From assembly GCA_949317995.1 (NCBI GenBank), contig OX439038.1, forward strand, positions 620,001 through 684,000: a DNA stretch of 64,000 nt. The letters run 5' to 3'. A program made the translations under genes and the position numbers. This DNA is from Acholoe squamosa (Eukaryota > Annelida > Polychaeta > Phyllodocida > Polynoidae). This document shows positions 10,012-19,048 of the stretch, in pieces; position 1 is the first letter of the stretch; each line of letters opens with the position of its first letter. The notes under the pieces are model-generated. The model was not told where the DNA came from. It saw only the letters and a program-made list of their open reading frames with translations, and searched no databases.

Positions 10012-11553
10012 GATGTAATAATTCCATCAACCAGTCCTTGGTCTAGCCCTGTGTGCATGGTGACTAAGAAAGATGGTACCATCCGTTTTTGCATAGATTA
10101 CCGGAAATTGAATGGTATGACCAAGAAGAATTCATATCCCTTACCACGGATTGATGAGACTATAGACTCCCTTGGAGGTAAGCAATGGTATTGCTCTCTA
10201 GACTTACAATCCAAGAACTGGCAAGTGGGTATGCATCCGAAAGACATGGAGAAGACGGCCTTTTCCAGTCATATTGGGTTATTCCAATATAATGTGATGC
10301 CGTTTGGATTGTGCAATGCACCGGCGACATTTGAAGCCATGATGGAAACTTTATTAAGTGACCTATTATGGAAGAAATGTCTCGTCTATCTAGATGATGT
10401 GATAGTCTTTGGGAAGACATACGAGGAATGCTTGAAAAATTTAGGTATGGTTCTGGAAAGGATCATAGCTAATGGATTGAAGCTGAAGCCCAAGAAATGC
10501 GATCTTTTTAAAAGATCTATTAATTACTTGGGACGAATAATCTCGAATGAAGGGATTAAAGCCGATCCGGAGAAACTGGATGCTGTGTCAAATTGGCAGG
10601 CACCCACGAATGCGAAAGAAGTTAGATCCTTTTTTGGATTCTGTTCCTACTACAGGGACTTTATCCCAGGATATTCGAGGGTCGCCTTTCCTATCCAGAG
10701 TTTGTCCCACTGGACACCTGGAATAAGGAGGGAACGATTTCCTTGGGGATCCGAGCAAGACGAGGCCTTTATGAAAATAAAGGATTTGTTTGCAAGTACA
10801 CCTGTGTTGAAGTACCCTACAGAGAATGATCATTTCATTCTAGATACTGATGCTAGTAACAAAAGCATAGGAGCTGCCCTTTCCCAGGTCCAGGATGGGG
10901 TTGAAGTTCCTATAGCCTTCGCTAGTAACACGTTGAGTAAATCTCAAAGAAACTATTGTACCACTAAACGTGAGTTGCTGGCTGTGGTGGTCTATACGAA
11001 GAAGCTCAAGCACTTTTTGTGGGGAAGTGATTTCACTCTACGGACTGATCACTCTTCTCTCAGATGGTTATTGAACTTCAAGGATGCAGAGGGTATGATA
11101 GGTCGCTGGTTGGCGCACCTATCCGAATTCAGTCTAAATCACAGCCAGATTGAACACCGAGCCAGGGCAAAACATTTGAATGCAGATGCTTTGTCTAGAA
11201 TCCCGGTGAAGAAATGTGCAAACGCTGAGTGCACTGATTGTGGAGCACACAATGCTGTATTGGCAGGGGTTCGAGTACCTTTCGAAACCCAACCGGAACA
11301 TGTTTTGAATTGGTCCTTGGAGACCATCCAACAGTTCCAGGAGTCTGATGCAGTCACATCACGTTTGATTAAGTTTCTTAATCAGGGTATCTGTCCTCCA
11401 AGACCAGACGTGTCATTGGAGAACAGAGAGATGAGACGATTCCTAGCTCAATGGGCCGAGCTAGAAGTCCGAGATGGTATTCTATTTCGATGGAAGAACT
11501 ATTCTAATAGGAAGAAAACCTTGCAAGTTGTCATACCTAGTGCTATGCGATGA
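10012..11553 (+). CDS. pol: Pol: reverse transcriptase and RNase H (A)
   Basis: Same frame as protease, resuming after the TAG; the first ATG is at 10051. Residues are numbered from there. RT: D51 in SLDLQSKNWQ, FGLCNAPATF at 85-94, catalytic YLDD at 113-116. The usual LDLxSGYWQ block carries KN in place of GY. RNase H: D267, E308 (TKRELLAV), D333 (RTDHSSL) and D379 (NADALSR) are all present. After RNase H comes a C-x4-C-x2-C-x2-H cluster (389-400), also kept in B. The frame ends at TGA 11551-11553 inside the integrase N-terminal region. It copies the element RNA into cDNA. The active-site residues are intact, so only the stops disable it. Confidence 0.93.
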   Translation, partial: DVIIPSTSPWSSPVCMVTKKDGTIRFCIDYRKLNGMTKKNSYPLPRIDETIDSLGGKQWYCSLDLQSKNWQVGMHPKDMEKTAFSSHIGLFQYNVMPFGLCNAPATFEAMMETLLSDLLWKKCLVYLDDVIVFGKTYEECLKNLGMVLERIIANGLKLKPKKCDLFKRSINYLGRIISNEGIKADPEKLDAVSNWQAPTNAKEVRSFFGFCSYYRDFIPGYSRVAFPIQSLSHWTPGIRRERFPWGSEQDEAFMKIKDLFASTPVLKYPTENDHFILDTDASNKSIGAALSQVQDGVEVPIAFASNTLSKSQRNYCTTKRELLAVVVYTKKLKHFLWGSDFTLRTDHSSLRWLLNFKDAEGMIGRWLAHLSEFSLNHSQIEHRARAKHLNADALSRIPVKKCANAECTDCGAHNAVLAGVRVPFETQPEHVLNWSLETIQQFQESDAVTSRLIKFLNQGICPPRPDVSLENREMRRFLAQWAELEVRDGILFRWKNYSNRKKTLQVVIPSAMR

Positions 11554-12600
11554 GATATTATGTATTTCTGTCACGGGCATAGAACTAGTGGACACTTTGG
11601 AAAGAAACGGTCTCTAGAACGTCTATCCAGATGATACTATTGGCCTGGCATGAGTACAGATCTCACCCGATGGGTAGAGACCTGTCCCGAATGCTGTAAG
11701 AACAAACCAGGACCCGGGTTAGGCAAACTGCCATTATCCCAGGAACTGTTTGGTGTAAGGTTTGCTAGAGTAGCTGTTGACATTATTAGTGGGATTCCTC
11801 CCACTCCTAGTGGCAACATGTGTATGATGGTCGTGTCAGATTATTATACCAAGTACACCCGAGTGTTTCCTTTACCGGATCATAAGGCTGTTACTTGTGC
11901 TATGGCCTTTGTAAAAGGGTGGGTGTTGCACCTAGGTGTCCCACTCATGTTACATAGTGACCAGGGCAGAGAATTTGAGTCTAGTCTGTGGCAAGAGATG
12001 TGTAATTGTCTGGCAATTTGCAAGACAAGAACTAATCCCTATAGACCACAGAGTGATGGACAAGTGGAGAGGTTCAATAGGACTCTGATCCAAGTATTGA
12101 AGTCTCTAGTGAATGAGCAAATGGACGATTGGGATGAACAGTGTGAATTCGTGGTACATGCTTATAATGGCACTGTACACTCGAGCACAAACTGTTCTCC
12201 TAATCTCCTCGTTTTTGGAGAGGATTTGATTATGCCAGCAGATTTGGTGTTTGGCATAATAAGAATGAATCCGGAAGCCCCTTGCCAGGTGATGTTTGTA
12301 GAATCTCTACGAGATAATTTCAAACAAGCTTATGAGAGGGTTAGAGATGAGTTGCAGAAAACTGCACATTGGCAGAAAGTTGGCTATGACACAGGTCTAA
12401 AAGCTAGATTTTTTAATCTAGGGGATAGAGTTTTGCGTCTACACCAACCTCTGGCCAACCTGAAATTAGCCAGCAATTGGGATGGACCTTTCACTATAAC
12501 TCAGGTTATTAGTGATTGCACAGTGATTATTAAATCACAGCTTGGTAAATGTTACAAGTCAAATGTAGCGAGACTACGCCCATGGAGGGGGAGGAAGTAA
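11554..12600 (+). CDS. pol: Pol: integrase (A)
   Basis: Same frame as RT after the TGA at 11551; a second TGA lies at 11632-11634, and the longest clean stretch starts at 11650. The HHCC zinc-binding module spans the second stop (GHRTSGHFG, then TCPECCKNK). The catalytic core has D44, D104 and E140 counted from 11650, with 35 residues between the last two, the D,D35E signature. RPQSDGQVERFNRT is typical. The C-terminal WDGPFTI is the GPY/F module. No chromodomain follows. The frame ends at TAA 12598-12600; the natural C-terminal tail continues in another frame to 12869. Integrase joins cDNA ends to host DNA. Confidence 0.92.
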
Positions 12601-12869
12601 TGGAACAAAGTTGTGTTAAGCAACTCGAAGTGGTACCGACCCGAAAGCGAGGACCCGGGCCGCCGAAGAGGGTGGTGCCCCCTGTCGTAACATCCGGAAA
12701 ACAGGGGAAGATACAAAAAGTCTCGGCAGGTGCAGGTAAAAATAAGAGGAAAGGTCCTTCTAAGGCTAAGGGGACCTTGGAGAAGGCTCTTATGGATACC
12801 AGGTCAATAAAAGAGGCCTCAAAACCTCTTAGACGCAGTCCAAGGTTGCTCAAGACTGCCGTAACCTAG
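12601..12869 (+). CDS. pol: Integrase basic C-terminal tail, out of frame (A)
   Basis: Open in frame 3 (overlapping the integrase end from 12549) to the TAG at 12867-12869. It is Lys/Arg/Pro-rich: TRKRGPGPPKR near the start and LRRSPRLLKTAVT at the end. Element B has the same tail layout, ending RRSPRIAGQTAIT, so this is the true end of pol and a frameshift lies near 12590-12600. B's version has the AT-hook core RGRP; A's RGPGPP is a degenerate form. A role in chromatin tethering of the integration complex is an inference. Confidence 0.7.
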
Positions 12870-13424
12870 CCTGTTAAACACAACGAGTGTGTTGTCCTGT
12901 ACTGTGTACTGTTATATGTTGTAACCTTGTTCAATGTATATTTGAGCCGGTCATGAGTTTCTGGAAAAGGACCCATGACAATGTATCCATGGTTTTGGAC
13001 GGATAATCCGGTGGATATGCCTATGCTATCCACAAACTCCATAATACCTAGCGAGTTGTCATGGTTGAGACCTGAGTACAGACAGAAGACCGATCGGGTA
13101 TTGTATTGTCCTTATGTAAGAGCGCATGACCTAATTAAGGGCACGCGGGAAAGTTGTTGACCCATTTTCGAATGGTCATGTGAGGCACCGGTTTGATCAT
13201 GCGCAGCGATTCAAGTTCGAGTATCCCGCCATATTGTCTTATTCCTGCGAAGGAAGAAGACGTGGCTGAGGGTGGTCTTACTTTTTTTGGAGTTTGATAG
13301 CCTGTGACAGCCGTGTTTCGAGGTGTGCCCTCGTTAAAAGGCACTTGCCTTTCACTGGGTAAGCAGTCCTAACTGCTTATCCGGTGGATTGGGATATTAA
13401 ATCCCCGAATAGCCACTTCTGCTG
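12870..13424 (+). other. Spacer between pol and third ORF (A)
   Basis: No conserved ORF is seen. A perfect hairpin, TAAGCAGT-CCTA-ACTGCTTA, lies at 13360-13379, 45 bases before the third ORF's ATG. The 61-codon frame at 12975 and the minus-strand frames are not supported. Confidence 0.6.
13360..13379 (+). promoter_or_regulatory. 8-bp hairpin upstream of third ORF
   Basis: Perfect stem with a four-base loop. It could act in RNA structure or translation of a subgenomic message, but nothing shows that directly. Confidence 0.4.
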
Positions 13425-14135
13425 ATGGCGGAAGAGGCCGTCCGCCTGGGCGGTGGTGCCGGTGCAAGCACCCCGCCGGAGTATGGAAGTGGTTCTCCCA
13501 AGAGTCCCACTTATACATACGACGATCAGCAATACGATGCTGATTGTGATCAATTGGATCAACAAATGAATGTTGATCAGTACTTTTCTGGAGTAGACGA
13601 TAGCGACGTAGAATCGTTCTATGACGCATCCGATAACTCCAGACAAGTGAGTCCTGAACGCCAAGGTGTTCAACAAAGAATTGATGTAGGTGAGCCTTAT
13701 GTAGCCCCTCCATCCGAAGGTTTGAGTGGAGAGCTGGCAGGAGTTCAGTCTCACGACAGGGCTCTAATGCCACCTCCCCCTCAATTGCCGCCTCGTCTGG
13801 GTGGGAGTACCTCATCCGGTGCTTTGGGACCTGCTTCTCCGGTTGACAGGCCAATGTACCTAGAGCTACCCCTACCAGACAGTCCTGAGTGGCATGATGT
13901 AGCCGGTCCATATGACGGACGGATGTTAGCTATTTCTGAGGAAATGCTGATACCCACCTGTTATGGGACGCCCAGAGAGGTTGACGAGCGTGTTGTCAAC
14001 GCGATCTGGGAATGTGCTCATCCGCAATGGGCTAATACCTTTCCGGAAGCCTGGCTGATGGATTACCATCAGATGGCCAAAGGACTGGTAGTCCATTTAT
14101 GTTTTTGTAAAGCCGTCTGGGACGCAGAAATGTGA
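13425..14135 (+). CDS. Third ORF of A, N-terminal part (acidic, Pro-rich)
   Basis: 236 codons, ATG at 13425, TGA at 14133-14135. The family is not recognised. It begins MAEEAVRLGGG; element B's equivalent begins MAQSEVV, which supports this start. Residues about 20-75 are acidic and Tyr/Asp-rich; residues about 100-160 are Pro-rich (MPPPPQLPPRL). The end holds a globular-looking stretch (LIPTCYGTPREVDERV, then EAWLMDYHQMAKGLVVHL) that lines up in order with LIPYDLQTRI and LAEAMYISDGLVAVV in B. No signal peptide or membrane helix, so it does not look like Env. The frame breaks at 14133; related sequence resumes from about 14237 in another frame. Confidence 0.72.
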   Translation: MAEEAVRLGGGAGASTPPEYGSGSPKSPTYTYDDQQYDADCDQLDQQMNVDQYFSGVDDSDVESFYDASDNSRQVSPERQGVQQRIDVGEPYVAPPSEGLSGELAGVQSHDRALMPPPPQLPPRLGGSTSSGALGPASPVDRPMYLELPLPDSPEWHDVAGPYDGRMLAISEEMLIPTCYGTPREVDERVVNAIWECAHPQWANTFPEAWLMDYHQMAKGLVVHLCFCKAVWDAEM

Positions 14136-14308
14136 CCCATCCTAACAAATGGATGCATAGATTATTAAATGCTTAATATGTCAATTATCTCAGTTTAATC
14201 AATTTTTAATCGCTCTGACTAAATTTTCCTACAGAAGATCTAGAGAGGACCACCTGGTTCAAATATGCAAGTGTTATATACCAAATGAAAGCTCTTGATT
14301 AGCTGCAA
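14136..14308 (+). other. AT-rich interruption inside third ORF (A)
   Basis: 173 bases with stops in all forward frames. The middle is unusually AT-rich, and it ends in CTGACTAAATTTTCCTACAG at 14215-14234, which looks like a branch point, pyrimidine tract and 3' splice site. From 14237 the sequence looks coding again in the frame of the next ORF, broken by a TAG at 14300. A weak GT at 14131 could be a donor. It may be an insertion, a decayed stretch or an intron. Confidence 0.4.
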
Positions 14309-14734
14309 ATGAATATGCCAATAACTAAACATTTTGCATGTGCGACTTCCGAACCGTTTTGTAAGGATGGGTCACAAATGGCTTTCCGAAGGAATACCTT
14401 CTTTAGGCCTTCCTATGTGTCTGACAAAACGGGTTACACCGGTGTCAAGGCAGATGAGGTCTCTAGGTACATAGATAGAGACCAGATCCTAATGTTAGGA
14501 ACAGCGGAGGAGTATGAAGCAGCAGGTAACACTGTTGTGGATTACTGTCCAGGGGTCCCCATTACGTCTCAAACCATTGAGGCAGAGGAGGCCCGGATTG
14601 GTGTGTCTCCACTAGACAGACTCGGGGTAATACAAGACCTCGTAGTATGTCTATTGGAGAGGCAGTATGCACCGGCGCACCCGGAGCTTGTCCCCGGGTC
14701 CAGCACCCATGCAGGTAACGGCCAAAATGGCTGA
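14309..14734 (+). CDS. Third ORF of A, middle fragment
   Basis: 141 codons in frame 2. It has a Cys/Phe-rich start (FACATSEPFCKDGSQMAFRR) and an acidic middle (TAEEYEAAGN, IEAEEARIG). It lies where B's uninterrupted N-terminal part continues (residues about 210-300 of the B ORF), but similarity is weak. The last 68 bases overlap the next ORF in the +1 frame. In B the two parts share one frame, separated only by a stop, so in A an indel near 14660-14734 probably split one long ORF. The ATG is just the first in the open frame and need not be a start. Confidence 0.55.
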   Translation: MNMPITKHFACATSEPFCKDGSQMAFRRNTFFRPSYVSDKTGYTGVKADEVSRYIDRDQILMLGTAEEYEAAGNTVVDYCPGVPITSQTIEAEEARIGVSPLDRLGVIQDLVVCLLERQYAPAHPELVPGSSTHAGNGQNG

Positions 14735-17354
14735 TCGGATGGAGCGTCTCATGTCTCCTGCTGAAACTCCTACTTTGGGAGATACAGCGGAAGTACCTGA
14801 GGAGGCTCCACCTGGTGCAGATGGTTCCCCTAAAAATGCTCAGTCTACCCCTACGAAGACTGAACAGAAGATAGGGAAAACAGCTAGTGGAAAGGGTAAA
14901 GGAACCCCCACTAAGAATAAAGGTAAAGGGAAGCGGTCAGGAACTGAACCCTCTAACAGCACGAATGTGGCCAACAGTACCCGAACCCGTCAGGTGTCCC
15001 CACGCTCGGCCAATAAGAAGGGAGCTAAGGCTTCGGATGTCTCCAGCAACGAGTCGGATGCATCCGAGCCTGGCACCTCCACTAACGGCAGATCCCGCAG
15101 ACGGAATAAGAAGAAGGTTAACCAATGTAAACCTGAACCTATCGAGGTAGACGTTCAAGCTGAAACTCCAGAAGTTGAACAGGCTGTCTCAACCGTAAAG
15201 GTTGAGCTCGGTGTGCCAATCGTCAAACTACATGACGTAATGGCCGATTTGAATGGAGACGCTCAAGATGCCGCAGCCCAGGTTCTCGCAGGTCAACAAC
15301 CTGTTGTGCAACCTGTGGATGTACCATCTGACCCGGAGGGAGAGGAACCGGTTGACCCAGTTGTGGATGTCACTCCGACCGACGAGCAAGAGGCTGCTAT
15401 CTGGGAAAATGCCAATAGCAACTTTGCCGACTTCATTCCTCTACACAGGGGACACCTGAAGGGGAGCAAATCCGTATGGAAGCTACCCCCTCAGATCACC
15501 TGTGAGAAGAGTGAGGATATGGAGGAGTGGCTTCACAAGAAGCTCTCCGACAGGAAACCGGCCAACATGTACTGGATTTATTGGGAATTCGTTAAGAATT
15601 CACCCAATGGCCTGTACAACTATGACCAGAAGGGTAAACTAAAGTTTGCTCTGGACGAGTACTACGGGGAGGATCGCAAGGATTGTCCCTTTCAACGTTG
15701 TACTCAGAGTGAAGGTGAGGTTGAATTCCTAATCGAGAAAGACGAGTTCCTTCGTCATCTCGTGGAGGTTCATATGCACCAGAGGCCGGAATATGTCTGC
15801 GATCGAGAAGTTGGCAAGAAATGTGCTAAATGCACAGGATGTGTCACTCCCCGATGCGGAGACATGGTGCGGCACTATGTTACTTCGCATGGAGAGGGCC
15901 TGGAGGCAGCCATAGATAGAGTGATGAAAATTCACTCTGAACTCTATGGCAACCTTAAGGGCTTCAATGCCGAGAAACTTGCTTCTCTCACACCGAGTAT
16001 GAAGCAGTTTGCGCCAACGGTTCCTGGTACTAACCAGAAGCTGAAGGCTCGGTTTGCCCAGACTCCCGGGTCTGGCAAATTGGAGTACGCTCAGGAGGAG
16101 TACGATTTGTTGAATGAATGGAGGAGCAATAAGGCCCGCTGCCGGGGTGGGGCTTATGTAACTCCATCCGGGGAACAAGTCCGAAGCCGCAGGGACTACC
16201 GTCAGGGACCCTCTGTGGCAGATAGGAAGAGACTCCTAGCCGATCCAGAATCTCCTAGCCGATCCAGGTCACCACTGGAGGCGCTAGAGAAACAGACGAA
16301 TGGGGGAAGGAAGAAGCCACATCTTCCGTCTCCTACTGGAACTCCTTCCAACTATGGACGAGCACCAGCCCCACGAGGTGGTGCAAAGAACCCGACATTC
16401 TTTGGTGTCAGTGGACCGGGTGGTCAATCCTCCCGAAAACATGCGCCTTTGAATGTCAGAGACCTGAAGCAGTACCCTGCTATGGGCTCACCCGGACCAG
16501 AGATGCAAATCTTTGATCAGTACGGAAGGGTCAAGCAGGAATTGCCGACAGGAGGAGGTCAAGCTCCACGACCTACAATGAGTGCTGTGGTGAGACAACG
16601 TCCACCCGCGCCATTGTTGACGGTTACAGACCTTAGAAGGGAATGGTCGCAGTTGCCCCTGGCCCAGGGACTACCAAATCAAGGCCCTCCTACGACCACC
16701 GCTACTACTGCGACTGCTTCTTCGCATACGCAAGTAGCTGTCACTGCGGGTGGGTCTGGTTCGCAGCCGAAGCCTCAGGGTCAGGTACCCCCACCTGGTG
16801 CTGTGGTTCATCAGCCTAAGATGATCCAGACGGTGGAGACCTTCTTCAAGAAGGAGAACAAATTGTCTTGTACCATTCAAACCAAGCAATTTGAGACATT
16901 ACAGCACCACTTGGAAAACCTCCATTTGGACATGTACCGTCTGACCGTGTCAAGCACTCTCCAGTGCATAGATGCGATCCAGAAGTCAGAGATCAACCCA
17001 ATCTCTACTCAGATAAAGGCTGATGTTGCCAAAGAGAAGCAGGAAGCTGCTAATCTGCGGCAAGAAGCCTTATCCGAGAAGGAAACAGCTTCTCAGATGC
17101 TCGACCTAGAACGGGCAACGAACATGAAGAACCAACAAAAGTTCTTCAAGGTTTTTGGAGTTATCAAGGATAACTGGGACGGCACACCTGGACATGCTTT
17201 GAGCTTGTTCGAAGCACGCCAGAAGGTGAAATTGACACCAGCTGTCCCCGCATTGGCTGTACCTACGGATGGAGCTGGTGTAGACTCTCTTGTTCAGCCA
17301 CAGGCTCAACAACCGGGTCCAAACCAGCCACCCGAGGAGAACATGGAACAGTGA
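14667..17354 (+). CDS. Third ORF of A, C-terminal part: zinc-finger and coiled-coil protein
   Basis: 895 codons, TGA at 17352-17354. The family is not recognised. Order: Lys/Gly/Ser-rich basic region (about residues 70-155, GKGKGTPTKNKGKGKR, RSRRRNKKK), a likely nuclear signal; acidic region; conserved domain from about 275 (EWLHKKLSD, MYWIYWEFVK) leading to finger 1, C340-x4-C345-x18-H364-x4-H369; a Cys-rich loop (C378, C386, C389) and finger 2, C392-x4-C397-x5-H403-x4-H408; long Ser/Pro/Gln-rich disordered region to about 710; coiled coil at about 780-830 (EKQEAANLRQEALSEKE); FGVIKDNWDGT near 826-836. Element B keeps fingers, coiled coil and FGCFMKDWDGT in the same order. No env features. 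A nucleic-acid-binding, self-associating accessory protein is the inference. ATG 14727 is an alternative start. Confidence 0.82.
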   Translation: MHRRTRSLSPGPAPMQVTAKMADRMERLMSPAETPTLGDTAEVPEEAPPGADGSPKNAQSTPTKTEQKIGKTASGKGKGTPTKNKGKGKRSGTEPSNSTNVANSTRTRQVSPRSANKKGAKASDVSSNESDASEPGTSTNGRSRRRNKKKVNQCKPEPIEVDVQAETPEVEQAVSTVKVELGVPIVKLHDVMADLNGDAQDAAAQVLAGQQPVVQPVDVPSDPEGEEPVDPVVDVTPTDEQEAAIWENANSNFADFIPLHRGHLKGSKSVWKLPPQITCEKSEDMEEWLHKKLSDRKPANMYWIYWEFVKNSPNGLYNYDQKGKLKFALDEYYGEDRKDCPFQRCTQSEGEVEFLIEKDEFLRHLVEVHMHQRPEYVCDREVGKKCAKCTGCVTPRCGDMVRHYVTSHGEGLEAAIDRVMKIHSELYGNLKGFNAEKLASLTPSMKQFAPTVPGTNQKLKARFAQTPGSGKLEYAQEEYDLLNEWRSNKARCRGGAYVTPSGEQVRSRRDYRQGPSVADRKRLLADPESPSRSRSPLEALEKQTNGGRKKPHLPSPTGTPSNYGRAPAPRGGAKNPTFFGVSGPGGQSSRKHAPLNVRDLKQYPAMGSPGPEMQIFDQYGRVKQELPTGGGQAPRPTMSAVVRQRPPAPLLTVTDLRREWSQLPLAQGLPNQGPPTTTATTATASSHTQVAVTAGGSGSQPKPQGQVPPPGAVVHQPKMIQTVETFFKKENKLSCTIQTKQFETLQHHLENLHLDMYRLTVSSTLQCIDAIQKSEINPISTQIKADVAKEKQEAANLRQEALSEKETASQMLDLERATNMKNQQKFFKVFGVIKDNWDGTPGHALSLFEARQKVKLTPAVPALAVPTDGAGVDSLVQPQAQQPGPNQPPEENMEQ

Positions 17355-17670
17355 AAACTGTTGCATGAAGGTCGGACATAATTGTGTGTCCTGAGGTGTT
17401 ATTACCTATGTATTGTTGGATGAGAATTTACTTTTTTATCCAACCCACATCGATTTGGGTACAAAACTGTACCCTAATCCGGAAACTGAAAGCAGAAAAA
17501 TAAACAAGTCACCTTGGAGAAGGAGTACCAATGCTGTCAATATTATAATTGTGCTGTGCTATGACATAATAATTGCCTATTTATTGAACTATGGACCTTT
17601 AATACCGGAATATGTTAATATGGACTCTAAACTACAACCAGATACACTACTACTACTTCCAGTTAGCTAG

Positions 17671-17817
17671 CACTACAGGCAACAGGGTTTAGCTACGCCC
17701 ATCTACAAATTCCTGGATTAAACATAGCACTTCAGGCATCAGGGTTCAGCTCGCCCAAAATCTACAAATTCCTGGATTAAACATAGCACTTCAGGCATCA
17801 GGGTTCAGCTCGCCCAT
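17671..17817 (+). repeat. Two-and-a-half 60-bp direct repeats
   Basis: Units begin CACTACAGGCAACAGGG or CACTTCAGGCATCAGGG at 17671, 17728 and 17788 and contain TCTACAAATTCCTGGATTAA. Direct repeats near the polypurine tract could have a role in RNA processing, but none is shown. Confidence 0.85.
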
Positions 17818-18618
17818 ACCAAGACATCAACAGCATCCAGCTCCATTTATATTCTCCTACCAAGAAACACGTAACTTTGTTAATAATATTGTATTGCATG
17901 TAAAACTGTATTTATAACTCTAATATCTTTTATAAAGGTATATTATTATATAAAGGTACTTACCTATAAATATACTGGATCTGCGTATCCTAAAAGTTAT
18001 TTAAGGTAGTACTAGACCTATAACTGTCTAGATAGGTCATTCCTGGTCTCAACACATTAAGAGACTATACTTCTTCTGTACTTTGTAAATATCAAACACT
18101 AAAGGTATAAATTGAGCTGCGTCTCAAATATATAATCATTTTTCTATAAAATAGAGAAGGTCCAATGGATTTCTCTAAACTTAGTATTATATTACTCAGG
18201 TTAATACCTTATTGTGTTCATATGGAATCAGAATGATTATTCATATCTGATCGTTATTGTTAAGTTCATTTTAAAAGTGGACAAAGTTGTTAATTTAAAA
18301 AGTCGAAAATTTTTTTCCGGGTTTAATAACTGTAATACGATTAATAATTACAACCACCGGTCCTTTTCAGGACCCTACTGTTGTCAAACGTTAATATAAT
18401 CTGTGATATTTATATTTATCATATGTGGTTGTTATGGTTACTGGTGGAAATGTAATGAACGATACTCGATGCTATTATTGTATAATTTTTCAGATAGTCT
18501 CATACTATAGCCTATTTCACATCGAGCAAGTGTAATTAATACCCCTTTTTAGTATTGTAAACAATCACTTACTAGGTTATTAATACACTGCGGTTTAATT
18601 ACCCCCAAGTTATTGTCT

Positions 18619-18629
18619 AAGGGGGGCAG
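18619..18629 (+). promoter_or_regulatory. Polypurine tract of element A
   Basis: AAGGGGGGCAG directly precedes the TGTAGGGG start of the 3' LTR, as expected for plus-strand priming. Confidence 0.8.
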
Positions 18630-19048
18630 TGTAGGGGTATGGTATTTACACTTTTACGTTCATGTACCCGTGGGACTCAGACCTAGGTCTTTGGGTGTAG
18701 TGGGAGAATCCGGATGGCAGGTGGCAGCACCTGCCTCTGGGTTCGTATCCATTACACCAGGGGGCCTACCACTCGTCCGCCACACATCACGTGGCCGGTC
18801 TGAGTTTCGCAGGCTTTTCCCCTATATAAGGCTGGTTCTACTCCTATGTTCTCCAGTAGTGGTTTTACCCACTGCTCAACCAGGTCGTTACCCGAAAGGG
18901 TAACCGAATGCCCTAGTAGCATGTAGTCCTCTGAGGCCGTGATCGTATGTAACATAAGCTATGAAATAAAAGCTCGGTTGCCTACCCGGAAACTTTTTCT
19001 CTCTTCGTTATGATTACTGAATCTAACTTAACGAGACGAACCACTACA
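18630..19048 (+). repeat. 3' LTR of element A
   Basis: 419 bp, TGTAGGGG...CCACTACA, with the TATA box at 18820-18830 and AATAAA at 18965-18970. It differs from the 5' LTR at 11 positions. It is followed by CACA, the second copy of the target duplication. Confidence 0.95.

Larger units (their letters stand above)
17355..18629 (+). other. 3' non-coding region of element A
   Basis: AT-rich and without a conserved ORF (the 85-codon frame at 17413 has no counterpart in B). It contains the direct repeat at 17671-17817 and ends with the polypurine tract AAGGGGGGCAG at 18619-18629, abutting the 3' LTR. Confidence 0.75.
5599..19048 (+). mobile_element. Gypsy element A with extra ORF, 13.45 kb
   Basis: Two 419-bp LTRs, a primer binding site, gag, pol in the order protease-RT-RNase H-integrase, a long third coding region and a polypurine tract are all present. 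CACA flanks both ends (5595-5598 and 19049-19052). Eleven differences between the LTRs give about 97.4% identity, so the insertion is fairly young. The integrase after RT/RNase H and the GPF-type C-terminal module place it in Ty3/Gypsy (Metaviridae); no chromodomain is seen. At 13.45 kb it is well above the usual 5-7 kb, mostly because of the third ORF and its flanks. In-frame stops and frameshifts make this copy non-functional as it stands. Confidence 0.95.

Noticed and set aside
12500-12869. Chromodomain on integrase
   Set aside because: The tail is basic and low complexity, without the aromatic cage pattern.
13425-17354. Envelope gene
   Set aside because: The position fits, but there is no signal peptide, cleavage site or membrane helix; the sequence is soluble, disordered and zinc-finger-like.
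17413-17670. 85-codon ORF after the third ORF in A
   Set aside because: AT-rich, no resemblance to the small ORF at the same place in B.
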